Below, in pieces: positions 42,613 through 50,328 of a stretch of 64,000 bases of DNA. A program made the position numbers and the translations under genes. The first letter of the stretch is position 1. Every line of letters starts with the position of its first letter. Under the pieces are notes generated by a model, which made no database searches, was not told where the DNA came from, and saw nothing but the letters and a program-made list of their open reading frames with translations. Source of the DNA: Bog-473 sp035534235 (GTDB lineage: Bacteria; Actinomycetota; Acidimicrobiia; Acidimicrobiales; RAAP-2). The stretch covers positions 1 to 64,000 of the forward strand of contig DATLSH010000014.1 in assembly GCA_035534235.1 (NCBI GenBank), written 5' to 3'.

Positions 42613-42884
42613 CCACAGAATTGCAACGGCCGAGCCTGGCCGTGCGCGCTGCCCTGCGGGCGCTCACCCTGTATCGGGGTGCCAGCGCGGGGCGCGTCTC
42701 GCCCTGCCGCTTCTACCCCAGCTGCTCGCACTACGCCGCCGAGGCCTTCACCGAGCACGGCTTCTGGACCGGCCTCGCCCTCACGGCCCGGCGCCTGATT
42801 CGTTGCCGGCCCTTCGGGCCCCACGGCGTCGACCTGGTGCCCCTGCGGGCCCCGGCCGGTCAGGGGGCAGGGACGTCATGCTGA
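42609..42884 (+). CDS. yidD: Membrane protein insertion efficiency factor YidD
   Basis: A 91-residue YidD. It has the motif CRFYPSCSHYAAEAFTEHG and RLIRCRPFGPHGVDLVP. The start GTG 42609 overlaps the rnpA stop (GTGA). It acts at the inner membrane in protein insertion, close to YidC whose gene overlaps its end. Three to four conserved cysteines are present; an extra Cys ends the protein. Confidence 0.94.
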   Translation: MTTELQRPSLAVRAALRALTLYRGASAGRVSPCRFYPSCSHYAAEAFTEHGFWTGLALTARRLIRCRPFGPHGVDLVPLRAPAGQGAGTSC

Positions 42885-43996
42885 GCGCCCTCCACCCGAT
42901 TCTGGGGGAGAACTCCCTGTTCAGGGATGTGGGCAAGGTCTTCCACCCCCTCTTCCAGCTCTTCGGGTTGATCCTGGCGGGGATCTATTCCGTCGTCCCG
43001 AACTACGCCGTGGCCATCATCGGGCTCACGGTGATCATCATGCTGGCCCTGACGCCGGTGACGGTCAAGAGCACCAAGTCGATGATCGCCATGCAGCGCT
43101 TGCAACCCGAGATGAAGAAGCTCCAGGCCAAGTACAAGGGCGCCGAGAACCGGGAAACGCTCAATCAGGAAATGATGAAGCTGTACAAGGAGAACGGGAC
43201 GAGCCCGTTCGGTGCCTGCCTGCCCAGCCTCCTGCAGATGCCGTTCCTGATCGTGCTTTATTCGTTGATACGAGGCCTCTCCAACACCGCCAAAATAGGC
43301 GGGAAGATCGTTGCGTTGCCTCGATACATTCCTACGAATTCACGAATGCATCAGGACTTGGTCCTCAGTGGTGGCAAAATGCACTCCTGGTTTGGCATGG
43401 ATTTGTCGTCCAAGCCGTTCGCACACCACGGAGGGAATCAGGCCCTGCTGACCATTCCCTATTTGGTCTTAATTGCCATGGCGATTTTCCTGCAATATTA
43501 CCAAATGAAACAGATGAATAGCCGTAATCCTCAGGCGGCTGCGGCGAATCCTCAGATGCAAAACATGCAGAAGTTCTTTCCGTTGATTTTCGGATTCATT
43601 TATCTAAATGTCCCCACTGGCGCTACCATTTACATGGTGGTGTCTTCGGCAATGCGGATCGGTACGCAGGAGGTGATGTTCCGCACCGGCATCGTCACGC
43701 CGGTGGCCGCCGAGCGCGAGATCGGACCTGCCGCCAAGGCGGCCAAGCCCGAGTCCAAGCCGGCGGCGAAGCCGCCGCTGAAGCGCTCGACGGCCACCGA
43801 CGGCACCGTGCTGGGGACGTCGAAGGGGACCGTGCCGCCCAGGAAGCCCACAAGGCCGAAGAGCGGAGCGGGTGGCCAGGGCCAGGGCTCAGCGAACGGA
43901 AACAGGACGGCGGGAGCGGACGGGGAGGCGGCACCGGCACCGGCGCCCAAGGAACACCCGCGCTCGCGCTCCAAGAGGACGAGAAAGGCTCGATAG
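42878..43996 (+). CDS. yidC: Membrane protein insertase YidC/Oxa1
   Basis: A 372-residue insertase. Helices near residues 27-65 (LFGLILAGIYSVVPNYAVAIIGLTVIIMLALTP), 115-130, 195-210 and 240-265 match the five-helix Oxa1 core without a large N-terminal periplasmic domain. The C-terminal 110 residues are basic and low-complexity, ending SRSKRTRKAR, and probably bind the ribosome. A stretch at about 43255-43660, encoding the middle and last helices, is clearly less GC-rich in third positions than the rest of the gene (many ATT, AAT, TTA, CCT codons). It overlaps yidD by seven bases. Confidence 0.95.
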   Translation: MLSALHPILGENSLFRDVGKVFHPLFQLFGLILAGIYSVVPNYAVAIIGLTVIIMLALTPVTVKSTKSMIAMQRLQPEMKKLQAKYKGAENRETLNQEMMKLYKENGTSPFGACLPSLLQMPFLIVLYSLIRGLSNTAKIGGKIVALPRYIPTNSRMHQDLVLSGGKMHSWFGMDLSSKPFAHHGGNQALLTIPYLVLIAMAIFLQYYQMKQMNSRNPQAAAANPQMQNMQKFFPLIFGFIYLNVPTGATIYMVVSSAMRIGTQEVMFRTGIVTPVAAEREIGPAAKAAKPESKPAAKPPLKRSTATDGTVLGTSKGTVPPRKPTRPKSGAGGQGQGSANGNRTAGADGEAAPAPAPKEHPRSRSKRTRKAR

Positions 43997-43999
43997 GGC

Positions 44000-44968
44000 G
44001 TGGAGTGGGTTGAGGTTGCAGGTAGGACTGTGGAAGAGGCCACCGAGCAGGCACTGGACCAGCTCGGGGTGGCGGTCACCGACGCCGAGGTGATTGTGGT
44101 GACCGAGTCCAAGACCGGTTTGTTCGGACGGACCCGAGTCGAGGCCCGGGTCCGAGCCCGGGTGCGCCCCGTCGGGCCGCGGCCCAAGCGCGAGCGGTCC
44201 CGCGAGCGCAGTCGCTCCGGCAAGGCCGGCCAGGGGTCGGGCAACCGCCAGGGCGGGTCACGCACCCCGGCCGGTGGCACTGCGGCCAACGGGTCCGGCG
44301 AGGGCGCTGCGGCGGCCACCCGGTCCGGTGAGGTTGCCGGGACCGGTACCAGCCGCTCGTCCCGGCGCCGGCGAAGCCGGGGCCAGGGTGGGGGCGCCCG
44401 GGAAGAGAAGCAGAATGGAGCAGATCCCGGCGCGCCGCGTCCGGCTGCCAGATCCACACAGCGCAGCAGAGAACCGAAGGAGAGAGTTGCCATGGCCGAG
44501 GGAATGACGCTCGAGGAGCAGGGTGAAGTCGGCCGGGCGTTTCTGGCCGGTCTCCTCACCGAATACGGTCTACAGGCGACGGTCGAAACCCGCCTGATCG
44601 ACGAGGACACGGTGGAGGTTGCCGCCAACGGCGAGGAACTCGGCCTGCTGGTGGGGCCCCGTGGCTCCACGCTCAGCGCCCTGCAGGACCTGACCCGGGC
44701 CGTCGTCCAGCGCCAATGCCCCTCACGTACCGACCGGATCCTGGTCGATGTGGCGGGCTACCGCGAGAAGCGCTCCGCTGCCCTCAAGCGGTTCAGCACG
44801 CAGATCGCCGAGGAGGTCATCGCCTCGGGCCAGGAGAAGGCTCTGGAAGCCATGAGCCCGGCGGACCGCAAGGCGGTCCACGACGCCGTCAACGAGATGG
44901 CGGGGGTCGTCACCCGCTCCGAGGGCGAGGACCCGAACCGCTACATCGTCATTTCGCCGGCCGGCTGA
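44000..44968 (+). CDS. jag: Jag/KhpB-family RNA-binding protein
   Basis: A 322-residue protein starting at GTG 44000. Jag-N domain at residues 1-50 (EWVEVAGRTVEEATEQALDQLGV), a long Arg/Gly/Ser-rich linker of about 105 residues, a KH-like domain (VEVAANGEELGLLVGPRGSTLSALQDLTRAV) and an R3H domain (AEEVIASGQEKALEAMSPADRKAVHDAV, with Arg and His). These proteins (KhpB/EloR) bind RNA and link to cell elongation. Four bases after yidC. The linker is longer than in most Jag proteins. Confidence 0.93.
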   Translation: MEWVEVAGRTVEEATEQALDQLGVAVTDAEVIVVTESKTGLFGRTRVEARVRARVRPVGPRPKRERSRERSRSGKAGQGSGNRQGGSRTPAGGTAANGSGEGAAAATRSGEVAGTGTSRSSRRRRSRGQGGGAREEKQNGADPGAPRPAARSTQRSREPKERVAMAEGMTLEEQGEVGRAFLAGLLTEYGLQATVETRLIDEDTVEVAANGEELGLLVGPRGSTLSALQDLTRAVVQRQCPSRTDRILVDVAGYREKRSAALKRFSTQIAEEVIASGQEKALEAMSPADRKAVHDAVNEMAGVVTRSEGEDPNRYIVISPAG

Positions 44969-44979
44969 CCGGATCGTCG

Positions 44980-45666
44980 GTGGTTGCCACCGACCACGGG
45001 GATCGGCCGGTCTCCCCGCTCCTGGAGATCCTGCACCAGGCCCGCACAGCCGGCTTCCTGGGCCCCGGCCCCGTGGAGCCTCACCTGGCCCATGCCGAGG
45101 GTTTTGTCGCTCTGGTCCGGCGCCCGCCCCTGGTGCCGGCCGGTACGGCGCCCCACCTGCTGGACCTCGGGTCAGGAGGCGGCCTCCCCGGCCTGGTCGT
45201 CGCCCTGGAATGTCCCCGGGCCACCGTCGTCCTCCTCGATGCGTCCCAGCGCCGGTGTGCGTTCCTGTCCCGGGCCGTGTCCCGTCTCGGCCTGGCGGAC
45301 CGGGTCAGCGTCGTGCACGACCGGGCTGAGCGCAGCGGCCGGGCCCCCGCCCATCGCGCCGCCTACGACGGAGTGTTGGCCCGGTCCTTCGGTCCACCCG
45401 CTGTCCTCGCCGAATGCGCGGCACCCTTTCTCCGCCTCGGCGGGTGGATCGTCGTCTCGGAGCCCCCGGTGGCTCCGGGGGGCGGGGTGGCCCCCAAGAA
45501 CCCGACTCGGAGGCGGTGGCCCGCCGGGCCCCTCCGTGAGGTGGGGCTGGAGCCCGTGGAGTACGTCCAGGAAGGCTTCGGCTACCAGATTCTCCGCCAG
45601 CTCGAGCTGTGCCCGGAGCGGTTCCCCCGCCGGAACGGGGTGCCGGCGAAGTCCCCGCTCTTCTGA
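44980..45666 (+). CDS. rsmG: 16S rRNA (guanine-N7)-methyltransferase RsmG
   Basis: A 228-residue GidB-type enzyme. The SAM-binding motif is HLLDLGSGGGLPGLVVALECP, followed by VVLLDASQRRCAFL and AYDGVLARSFGPPAVLAECAAPFL. It methylates G527 (E. coli numbering) of 16S rRNA. GTG 44980, 11 bases after jag, is chosen. It ends just before the first parS-like site. Confidence 0.94.
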   Translation: MVATDHGDRPVSPLLEILHQARTAGFLGPGPVEPHLAHAEGFVALVRRPPLVPAGTAPHLLDLGSGGGLPGLVVALECPRATVVLLDASQRRCAFLSRAVSRLGLADRVSVVHDRAERSGRAPAHRAAYDGVLARSFGPPAVLAECAAPFLRLGGWIVVSEPPVAPGGGVAPKNPTRRRWPAGPLREVGLEPVEYVQEGFGYQILRQLELCPERFPRRNGVPAKSPLF

Positions 45667-45688
45667 GACCCGTTTTGGAATCACGGGG

Positions 45689-45704
45689 GGTTTCACGTGG
45701 AACA
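45689..45704. promoter_or_regulatory. parS-like site, imperfect
   Basis: GGTTTCACGTGGAACA matches the universal parS palindrome (TGTTTCACGTGAAACA) at 14 of 16 bases. It lies 23 bases after the rsmG stop. ParB binds such sites, nucleating the partition complex next to the origin. Confidence 0.85.
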
Positions 45705-45740
45705 GGCCGCGGGAAGGGCGCGGAGGGCCCAGCATAGAAA

Positions 45741-45756
45741 TGTTTCACGTGAAACG
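45741..45756. promoter_or_regulatory. parS site, near perfect
   Basis: TGTTTCACGTGAAACG matches the parS consensus at 15 of 16 bases. It lies 77 bases before the parA start. With the imperfect copy 37 bases to the left it marks the centromere region. Confidence 0.96.
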
Positions 45757-45832
45757 CCCCCATAGCCTTGACCTGAGGGGGCGGGGAGGCCAGGATAGGC
45801 GCCGTGTCGCGGCGAATGGGAGAAACTGCCTG

Positions 45833-47092
45833 ATGCGGATGCGCCGCCGGGACAAGGATCTCATCGCCCCCCAGACATTTCAGACCTCGGACCAGAACCA
45901 CACCGGTGCCCTGGTCACCAATTCGGTGCCCGAGCCCGCCACGGTGGCGGATCCAGCCGACGGCGGGGCCCGCGAGTCACTTCCACCCCCCCCGTCGGCC
46001 GAGGACGGCCCCGTGCCCCCTGCACCCCCGAGTGAGACAGTGGCGGCACCCGCCGGGCACCTGACCACTTCGGAGGTCCCGGTGGTCACCCTGGTGGAGA
46101 AGCCCGAGGAACCACACCAGGCACCGACGGCCAAGTCCGAGGCCACGGACAAACCCCCGGTGGCCCGGGAGCCCAAGCCGGAACCGGAAGTTGAAACAGA
46201 CAAGGCAGGCAAGACGGGCAAATCGGATACGCCGGCGGGAGCCCAAATGAGACCACCGAGCATCCGGGTCGACGCCGACGAGCTGCTCAACGGTGACCGG
46301 CCGGCCGTGCGGGAGCTTCCCCGGGTGATCGCCGTCGCCAACCAGAAGGGCGGCGTGGGCAAGACCACCACCACGGTCAACCTGGGGGCGGCGCTGGCCG
46401 AACAGGGCTACCGGGTCCTCGTGGTGGACCTCGACCCCCAGGGCAACGCCACCACAGGCCTGGGAGTCGACGCCCGCAATTTCGAGCTCTCCATGTACGA
46501 CGTGATCATGCGGGACCAGCCTCTTGAGGACTGCATCGAGCCCACCAGCGTGCAGAACCTCTTTGTGGCCCCCGCCACCATCGACCTGGCGGGAATTGAG
46601 ATAGAGCTGGTACCGGCCTTCAGCCGGGAATTGAAGCTGAAGCGGGCGGTCGACACCGTGGTGGACGACTTCGACTTCGTGCTCATCGACTGCCCCCCGT
46701 CCCTGGGGCTGATCACGGTGAACGGGCTGGCGGCGGCCGACGAGGTCCTGGTGCCGATCCAGTGCGAGTACTACGCCCTCGAGGGTCTGAGCCAGCTCCT
46801 GCGCAACGTGAACCTGGTCTCTTCCAACCTCAATGAGACACTGGAGGTCACCATCATCGTCCTGACCATGTTCGATGCCCGGACCAGGCTCTCCCTCGAT
46901 GTGGCCAACGAGGTGCGCGAACACTTCGCCGACCGGGTCTGCAAGAGCGTGATCCCACGCACGGTCAGGCTCTCCGAGGCCCCGTCCTTCGGGCAACCGA
47001 TCACCGTGTTCGATCCCACCTCACGGGGGGCCGTGGCCTACCGTGAGCTGGCAAAGGAGGTGAGCAATGGCGCGCCGCAGCGGGCTCGGTAA
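45833..47092 (+). CDS. parA: Chromosome-partitioning ATPase ParA
   Basis: A 419-residue ParA/Soj. Walker A NQKGGVGKTTTTVN is at residues 170-183, then VDLDPQGNATTGLG, LIDCPPSLGLITVNGL. Unusually, residues 1-160 are a disordered, proline- and acid-rich extension (PEPATVADPADGG, PPPPSAEDGPVPPAPP). ATG 45833 has GGGAGA ahead. Most ParA proteins have 10-70 residues before Walker A. It overlaps parB by 26 bases. An internal start close to the Walker A box, such as ATG 46247, is possible but lacks support. Confidence 0.94.
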   Translation: MRMRRRDKDLIAPQTFQTSDQNHTGALVTNSVPEPATVADPADGGARESLPPPPSAEDGPVPPAPPSETVAAPAGHLTTSEVPVVTLVEKPEEPHQAPTAKSEATDKPPVAREPKPEPEVETDKAGKTGKSDTPAGAQMRPPSIRVDADELLNGDRPAVRELPRVIAVANQKGGVGKTTTTVNLGAALAEQGYRVLVVDLDPQGNATTGLGVDARNFELSMYDVIMRDQPLEDCIEPTSVQNLFVAPATIDLAGIEIELVPAFSRELKLKRAVDTVVDDFDFVLIDCPPSLGLITVNGLAAADEVLVPIQCEYYALEGLSQLLRNVNLVSSNLNETLEVTIIVLTMFDARTRLSLDVANEVREHFADRVCKSVIPRTVRLSEAPSFGQPITVFDPTSRGAVAYRELAKEVSNGAPQRAR

Positions 47093-48014
47093 GGGGCTCA
47101 GTGCCCTGATTCCGGGCGAGGCGACCGGGGAGGCCGACTCCGTCCTCCGGACGGTCCCCATCTCGCACATCAGGCCGAACGTCCATCAGCCCCGGAGCCA
47201 CTTCCACGAGGAGTCGATGGCGTCCCTGGCCGCCTCAATCAGGGAGGTGGGGTTGCTCCAGCCGGTGCTTGTGCGCGAGGTCGAGGGTGAGGACGAGAGC
47301 TATGAGCTCATCGCCGGTGAGCGGCGTTGGCGGGCAGCCCGGCGGGCCGGCCTCCAGACCATCCCCGTGCTGGTCCAGGTGGCCAACGACCGGGGCAGCC
47401 TGGAGCAGGCCCTGGTGGAGAACCTCCACCGGGAGGACCTCAACGCCCTTGAGGAAGCCGCGGCCTACCAGCAGCTGATTGACGACTTCGGGCTCACCCA
47501 TGAGCAGGTGGCCACCCGGATGGGCCGGGGCCGTGCCACCATCACCAACACGCTGCGCCTCCTGCAGCTTCCGGCCGGTGCCCAGCGGGCGCTCGCCGAG
47601 CGGACGATCACGGCCGGTCATGCCCGGGCGCTGCTGGGGACGCCCGACCGTGCCCTCCAGGACAAGCTGGTGGCCCGGATCGTGGATGAGGGCCTCACCG
47701 TGCGGGCGGTCGAGGAGCTGGTCCGCGGTGGAGGGTCCGAGCTGCATGTGGTGCCGCCCCTCACCGAGCCCGACGACGAGCCGGTGACAGGTGGTGTGAC
47801 CGCGGGTAACACCGGTGGGGGCGCCCGTCGACCTTCGGCCAGGAATCTCCCCGAACCCGGCGTGCTGGAACTGGAAGAGCTTCTCTCGACCTACCTCAAC
47901 ACGCGGGTCAAGGTCGACATCCAGAATCGGCGGGGGCGTCTGGTGGTGGAATTCGCCACTCTGGAGGACCTGGAGCGGATCTACCGGGCCATGGTGGGTC
48001 ACGGTCCCGTCTAG
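47067..48014 (+). CDS. parB: Chromosome-partitioning protein ParB
   Basis: A 315-residue ParB. It begins ARRSGLGKGLSALIPG (binds and stimulates ParA), then the CTPase/nuclease-like fold with ELIAGERRWRAARRAG and ENLHREDLNALEEAAAY, the HTH (THEQVATRMGRGRATITNTLRLL), and a C-terminal dimer domain ending YRAMVGHGPV. It loads at parS and spreads as a CTP-dependent clamp. The start overlaps parA. Confidence 0.97.
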   Translation: MARRSGLGKGLSALIPGEATGEADSVLRTVPISHIRPNVHQPRSHFHEESMASLAASIREVGLLQPVLVREVEGEDESYELIAGERRWRAARRAGLQTIPVLVQVANDRGSLEQALVENLHREDLNALEEAAAYQQLIDDFGLTHEQVATRMGRGRATITNTLRLLQLPAGAQRALAERTITAGHARALLGTPDRALQDKLVARIVDEGLTVRAVEELVRGGGSELHVVPPLTEPDDEPVTGGVTAGNTGGGARRPSARNLPEPGVLELEELLSTYLNTRVKVDIQNRRGRLVVEFATLEDLERIYRAMVGHGPV

Positions 48015-48023
48015 TTGTTCGCG

Positions 48024-48043
48024 GAACCGTCAAGAGACGGTTC
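48024..48043 (+). terminator. Hairpin after parB
   Basis: GAACCGTC (48024-48031) and GACGGTTC (48036-48043) pair perfectly around an AAGA tetraloop, ten bases after the parB stop. No clear T-run follows. Likely ends the rpmH-parB transcript. Confidence 0.6.
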
Positions 48044-48047
48044 AGCT

Positions 48048-48080
48048 TCATCCACAACCTGTGCATGACGTTGTGGATTG
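48048..48080. promoter_or_regulatory. Inverted pair of DnaA-box-like sites
   Basis: TCATCCACA (48048-48056) on the plus strand and TGTGGATTG (48072-48080), i.e. CAATCCACA on the minus strand, face each other 15 bases apart. Each is close to the TTGTCCACA/TTATCCACA consensus. They lie in the 130-base gap between parB and the toxin gene. Confidence 0.55.
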
Positions 48081-48144
48081 TTACCTGGTTCACCTTGGCG
48101 AGGAGTTCGTCGCGTAACTGTCGCCCACCTCCCCGATGGCCAGA

Positions 48145-48618
48145 TTAGGCCGGCGCCAGCAGCTCGGGGTCCCTGTAGTCGTCGATGCGCAGAGCCAGTC
48201 CGAGGCCCGGCCAGTGCGCGTCGCCGGTCAGCACGGGGAGCTGGCGGTCGATGGCTACCGACAGGCAGGCCATGGCGGCCAGCGAGAGGGGCACCGCCTG
48301 CAGCCCCTCGGCGTCCCCGGCCGGTGCGAGATCCGGCCGGCGGGACTCCAGCCCCGCCAGCAGCGGGAAGATGGCGGCCCCGGCGATGCCGAGAGGGACG
48401 ACGCGCAGGCCCTGGGCGCCCAGCACGCGCGCCACGTCCGCGGGCGAGGTTGACCGGCGCCGGTCCACCGCGCAGAAGACCTCTGCGAGGTTCACGTCGA
48501 CCATGACCGCCCGGGACAGCACGGAGGTGAAGCGGGTGGCCAGGGTCTCCCCGAGGAGCAAGGCCATGACGAAGGCGGCGTCGACCACGATCTCGCCCAC
48601 GGGGAGGGTGCGGGGCAC
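48145..48618 (-). CDS. PIN-domain protein, VapC-like toxin
   Basis: A 157-residue PIN-fold protein. Acidic residues are Asp13 in EIVVDAAFVMALLLGE, Glu46 in VNLAEVFCAVD and Asp133 in LPVLTGDAHW. The third conserved Asp, usually in a SLGDR-type motif, is replaced: here the motif is SLAAMA (112-117). VapC toxins are metal-dependent RNases. The GTG start shares its G with the stop of the antitoxin gene (TAGTG), so the two are coupled. It sits between parB and cwlM, where most relatives have no genes. Confidence 0.8.
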   Translation of the reverse strand: MPRTLPVGEIVVDAAFVMALLLGETLATRFTSVLSRAVMVDVNLAEVFCAVDRRRSTSPADVARVLGAQGLRVVPLGIAGAAIFPLLAGLESRRPDLAPAGDAEGLQAVPLSLAAMACLSVAIDRQLPVLTGDAHWPGLGLALRIDDYRDPELLAPA

Positions 48619-48902
48619 TACGGGCGCCGAGTGGTGTCGGCGGGCCGGTCGCCGAGGAGGGAGTCCAACGCGGCGGCCGGGGTGGTTGCCGCCCCGTCCG
48701 CCGCGCCCGAGAGCCTGGCCTGCAGCGCCTCGAGCAGGGCACTGGGGCTCTCGAGCACGATGCGACCGGGGCCGTCCGCCCGGGCCACCAGTTCGGTCAC
48801 TCCGGTCAGCCCGGCCTCCCGGAGAAGGGCGGCGGACAGTGTAGGCCGTCGCTTGGTGTCGAGGTGGACCGGGAACCCGGCCACCCCTGGTTCGTGCCCC
48901 AT
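48618..48902 (-). CDS. AbrB-type antitoxin
   Basis: A 94-residue protein with an AbrB/MazE-like DNA-binding domain near the N-terminus (FPVHLDTKRRPTLSAALLREAGL, then ELVARADGPGRIVLE) and a polar C-terminal tail that likely wraps the toxin. It is upstream of and coupled to the PIN gene. Type II antitoxins of this kind bind their own promoter, here presumably in the bases after 48902 and before the cwlM stop at 48972. Confidence 0.78.
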   Translation of the reverse strand: MGHEPGVAGFPVHLDTKRRPTLSAALLREAGLTGVTELVARADGPGRIVLESPSALLEALQARLSGAADGAATTPAAALDSLLGDRPADTTRRP

Positions 48903-48971
48903 GGTCCCACTGTAGCGGCCCTTGTGGGCGAAATAGGATCTTACCCACCAATGTCTGAACTGTGGGATGCC

Positions 48972-49931
48972 TCAATCCCAGGAGGCATCGGCCCAGTGCC
49001 CGAGGGCGCCGGAGAGCGCGGCCGCCAATGCGGCGGAACGTTCGACCACCAGGGTGGCCGGCCCCACTTCGACCAGCACCGACGGCATGCGGGTCTCGCG
49101 CAGGATGGGCAGGGACATGCCGTGGGCGCCCCCATCGGTGATCCCGAGGGCGACAGGCACGCTGCGCTGGACCAACTCGGCCAGGCGCCGGCCCCCGGGG
49201 GAATCGTCGTGGGTGCCGGCCCAGAAGGCGGTCCGGCAGGTTCCCGAAGTGGGATTGAGCCGTAGCCCGACGTAGACGTCCACCCCCAGTTCGTTGGCTT
49301 CCTTGGCCTGAATGGAATCGTCGGGGTGGTGCAGCTCGGTGACCCGGGTCCCGCCGAGCAGGAGCCGCCTCCGGAGTGCGCCGCTGACACTGCCCAGCCC
49401 GCCGCTCTCCCCGATGGCCACATGGCGCCCGCTCAGCGTCGGTGGTGCATTGCGCAGCGCGGCCCGGGCCCGCACCGAGGACACAAGCTCGGCATCATGG
49501 TGCCGGCTCTCCAGGCGGATGAGCTCGCGCAGGGTGGCCGCGCCGACGATGGCGTCGATGGGCAGCCCGGCATTGCGCTGGAACTCGGCCAGTGCGTGCG
49601 AGGTGGAGTCGCCGAAGATCCCGTCCACCCGTCCGGAATCGAAGCCGAGGGTGCAGAGCCGCTGCTGCAGGTCGGCCACGTCGTCGCCCCGCTGCATGGG
49701 GGTGCGCCGGTACAGGAAGCGGTCACCGAGCCGGAATCCGGCCTCCACCAGGGTGTTCCACGTCTGCTCGCCACAGATCCCGTCGACCCGGAGCCCCCGC
49801 TGGTGCTGGAAGGCCTCCAGCGTGGCCCGGGTCCCGGGCCCGTAGATCCCGTCGCGATCGATGGGTGCCCCGGGCAGGATGGCGGCCAGGCGGTGCTGCA
49901 CGTCGGAGACCGCCTGGCCGCGATCCCCGAT
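48972..49931 (-). CDS. cwlM: CwlM-type N-acetylmuramoyl-alanine amidase-like protein
   Basis: About 320 residues: two peptidoglycan-binding repeats (GDRGQAVSDVQHRLAAILPG; GDDVADLQQRLCTLGFDSGRVDG) and an amidase_3 domain (VAIGESGGLGSV, YVGLRLNPTSGTCRTAFWAG, ILRETRMPSVLVEVGPATLV). In mycobacteria CwlM is a PknB substrate that activates MurA, and its amidase site is degenerate; here the usual first zinc-binding His-rich motif is also not evident. The start is unclear: no ATG, GTG or TTG lies between the trxA stop and GTG 49901, which would remove ten residues of the first repeat. The coordinate given is an ATC in the ribosome-site window. Confidence 0.8.
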   Translation of the reverse strand: MGDRGQAVSDVQHRLAAILPGAPIDRDGIYGPGTRATLEAFQHQRGLRVDGICGEQTWNTLVEAGFRLGDRFLYRRTPMQRGDDVADLQQRLCTLGFDSGRVDGIFGDSTSHALAEFQRNAGLPIDAIVGAATLRELIRLESRHHDAELVSSVRARAALRNAPPTLSGRHVAIGESGGLGSVSGALRRRLLLGGTRVTELHHPDDSIQAKEANELGVDVYVGLRLNPTSGTCRTAFWAGTHDDSPGGRRLAELVQRSVPVALGITDGGAHGMSLPILRETRMPSVLVEVGPATLVVERSAALAAALSGALGHWADASWD

Positions 49932-49945
49932 GGAGAGGGGGAGGC

Positions 49946-50272
49946 CTACAGGTACGCCGCGATCTCCTCCAGCAGCTGACCCTTGGGCTTGGCCCCGATC
50001 AGCCGCACCTTGGGCTCCCCGTCCTTGAACAGAATCAGGGTCGGGATGCTCATCACGTCGAAGCGGCGGGTCACGTCGAGGTTGTCGTCGATGTTCAGCT
50101 TCCCGATCTGGAGCTTGCCCTCCTGCTCCTGGGCGATCTCCTCCAGCACCGGGGTGATCATCTTGCACGGTCCGCACCATTCGGCCCAGAAGTCCACCAG
50201 GACGGGCACGTCGGAACCCTTGACATGCTCGTCAAAGGTAGCGTCGCTCAGGGTCACAATCTTCTCGCTCAT
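49946..50272 (-). CDS. trxA: Thioredoxin
   Basis: A 108-residue thioredoxin with active site WAEWCGPCKM and the conserved cis-proline in MSIPTLILFKDG. It reduces disulphides in the cytoplasm, being reduced by the adjacent TrxB. It starts 56 bases after trxB ends and its stop is just ahead of cwlM. Such trxB-trxA-cwlM order is usual in actinobacteria. Confidence 0.97.
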   Translation of the reverse strand: MSEKIVTLSDATFDEHVKGSDVPVLVDFWAEWCGPCKMITPVLEEIAQEQEGKLQIGKLNIDDNLDVTRRFDVMSIPTLILFKDGEPKVRLIGAKPKGQLLEEIAAYL

Positions 50273-50328
50273 CGTCTCTCCTTGTCACCATGGTCCAACG
50301 CCGCCGGTCCGGCTTCTGTTCCCAGGAC

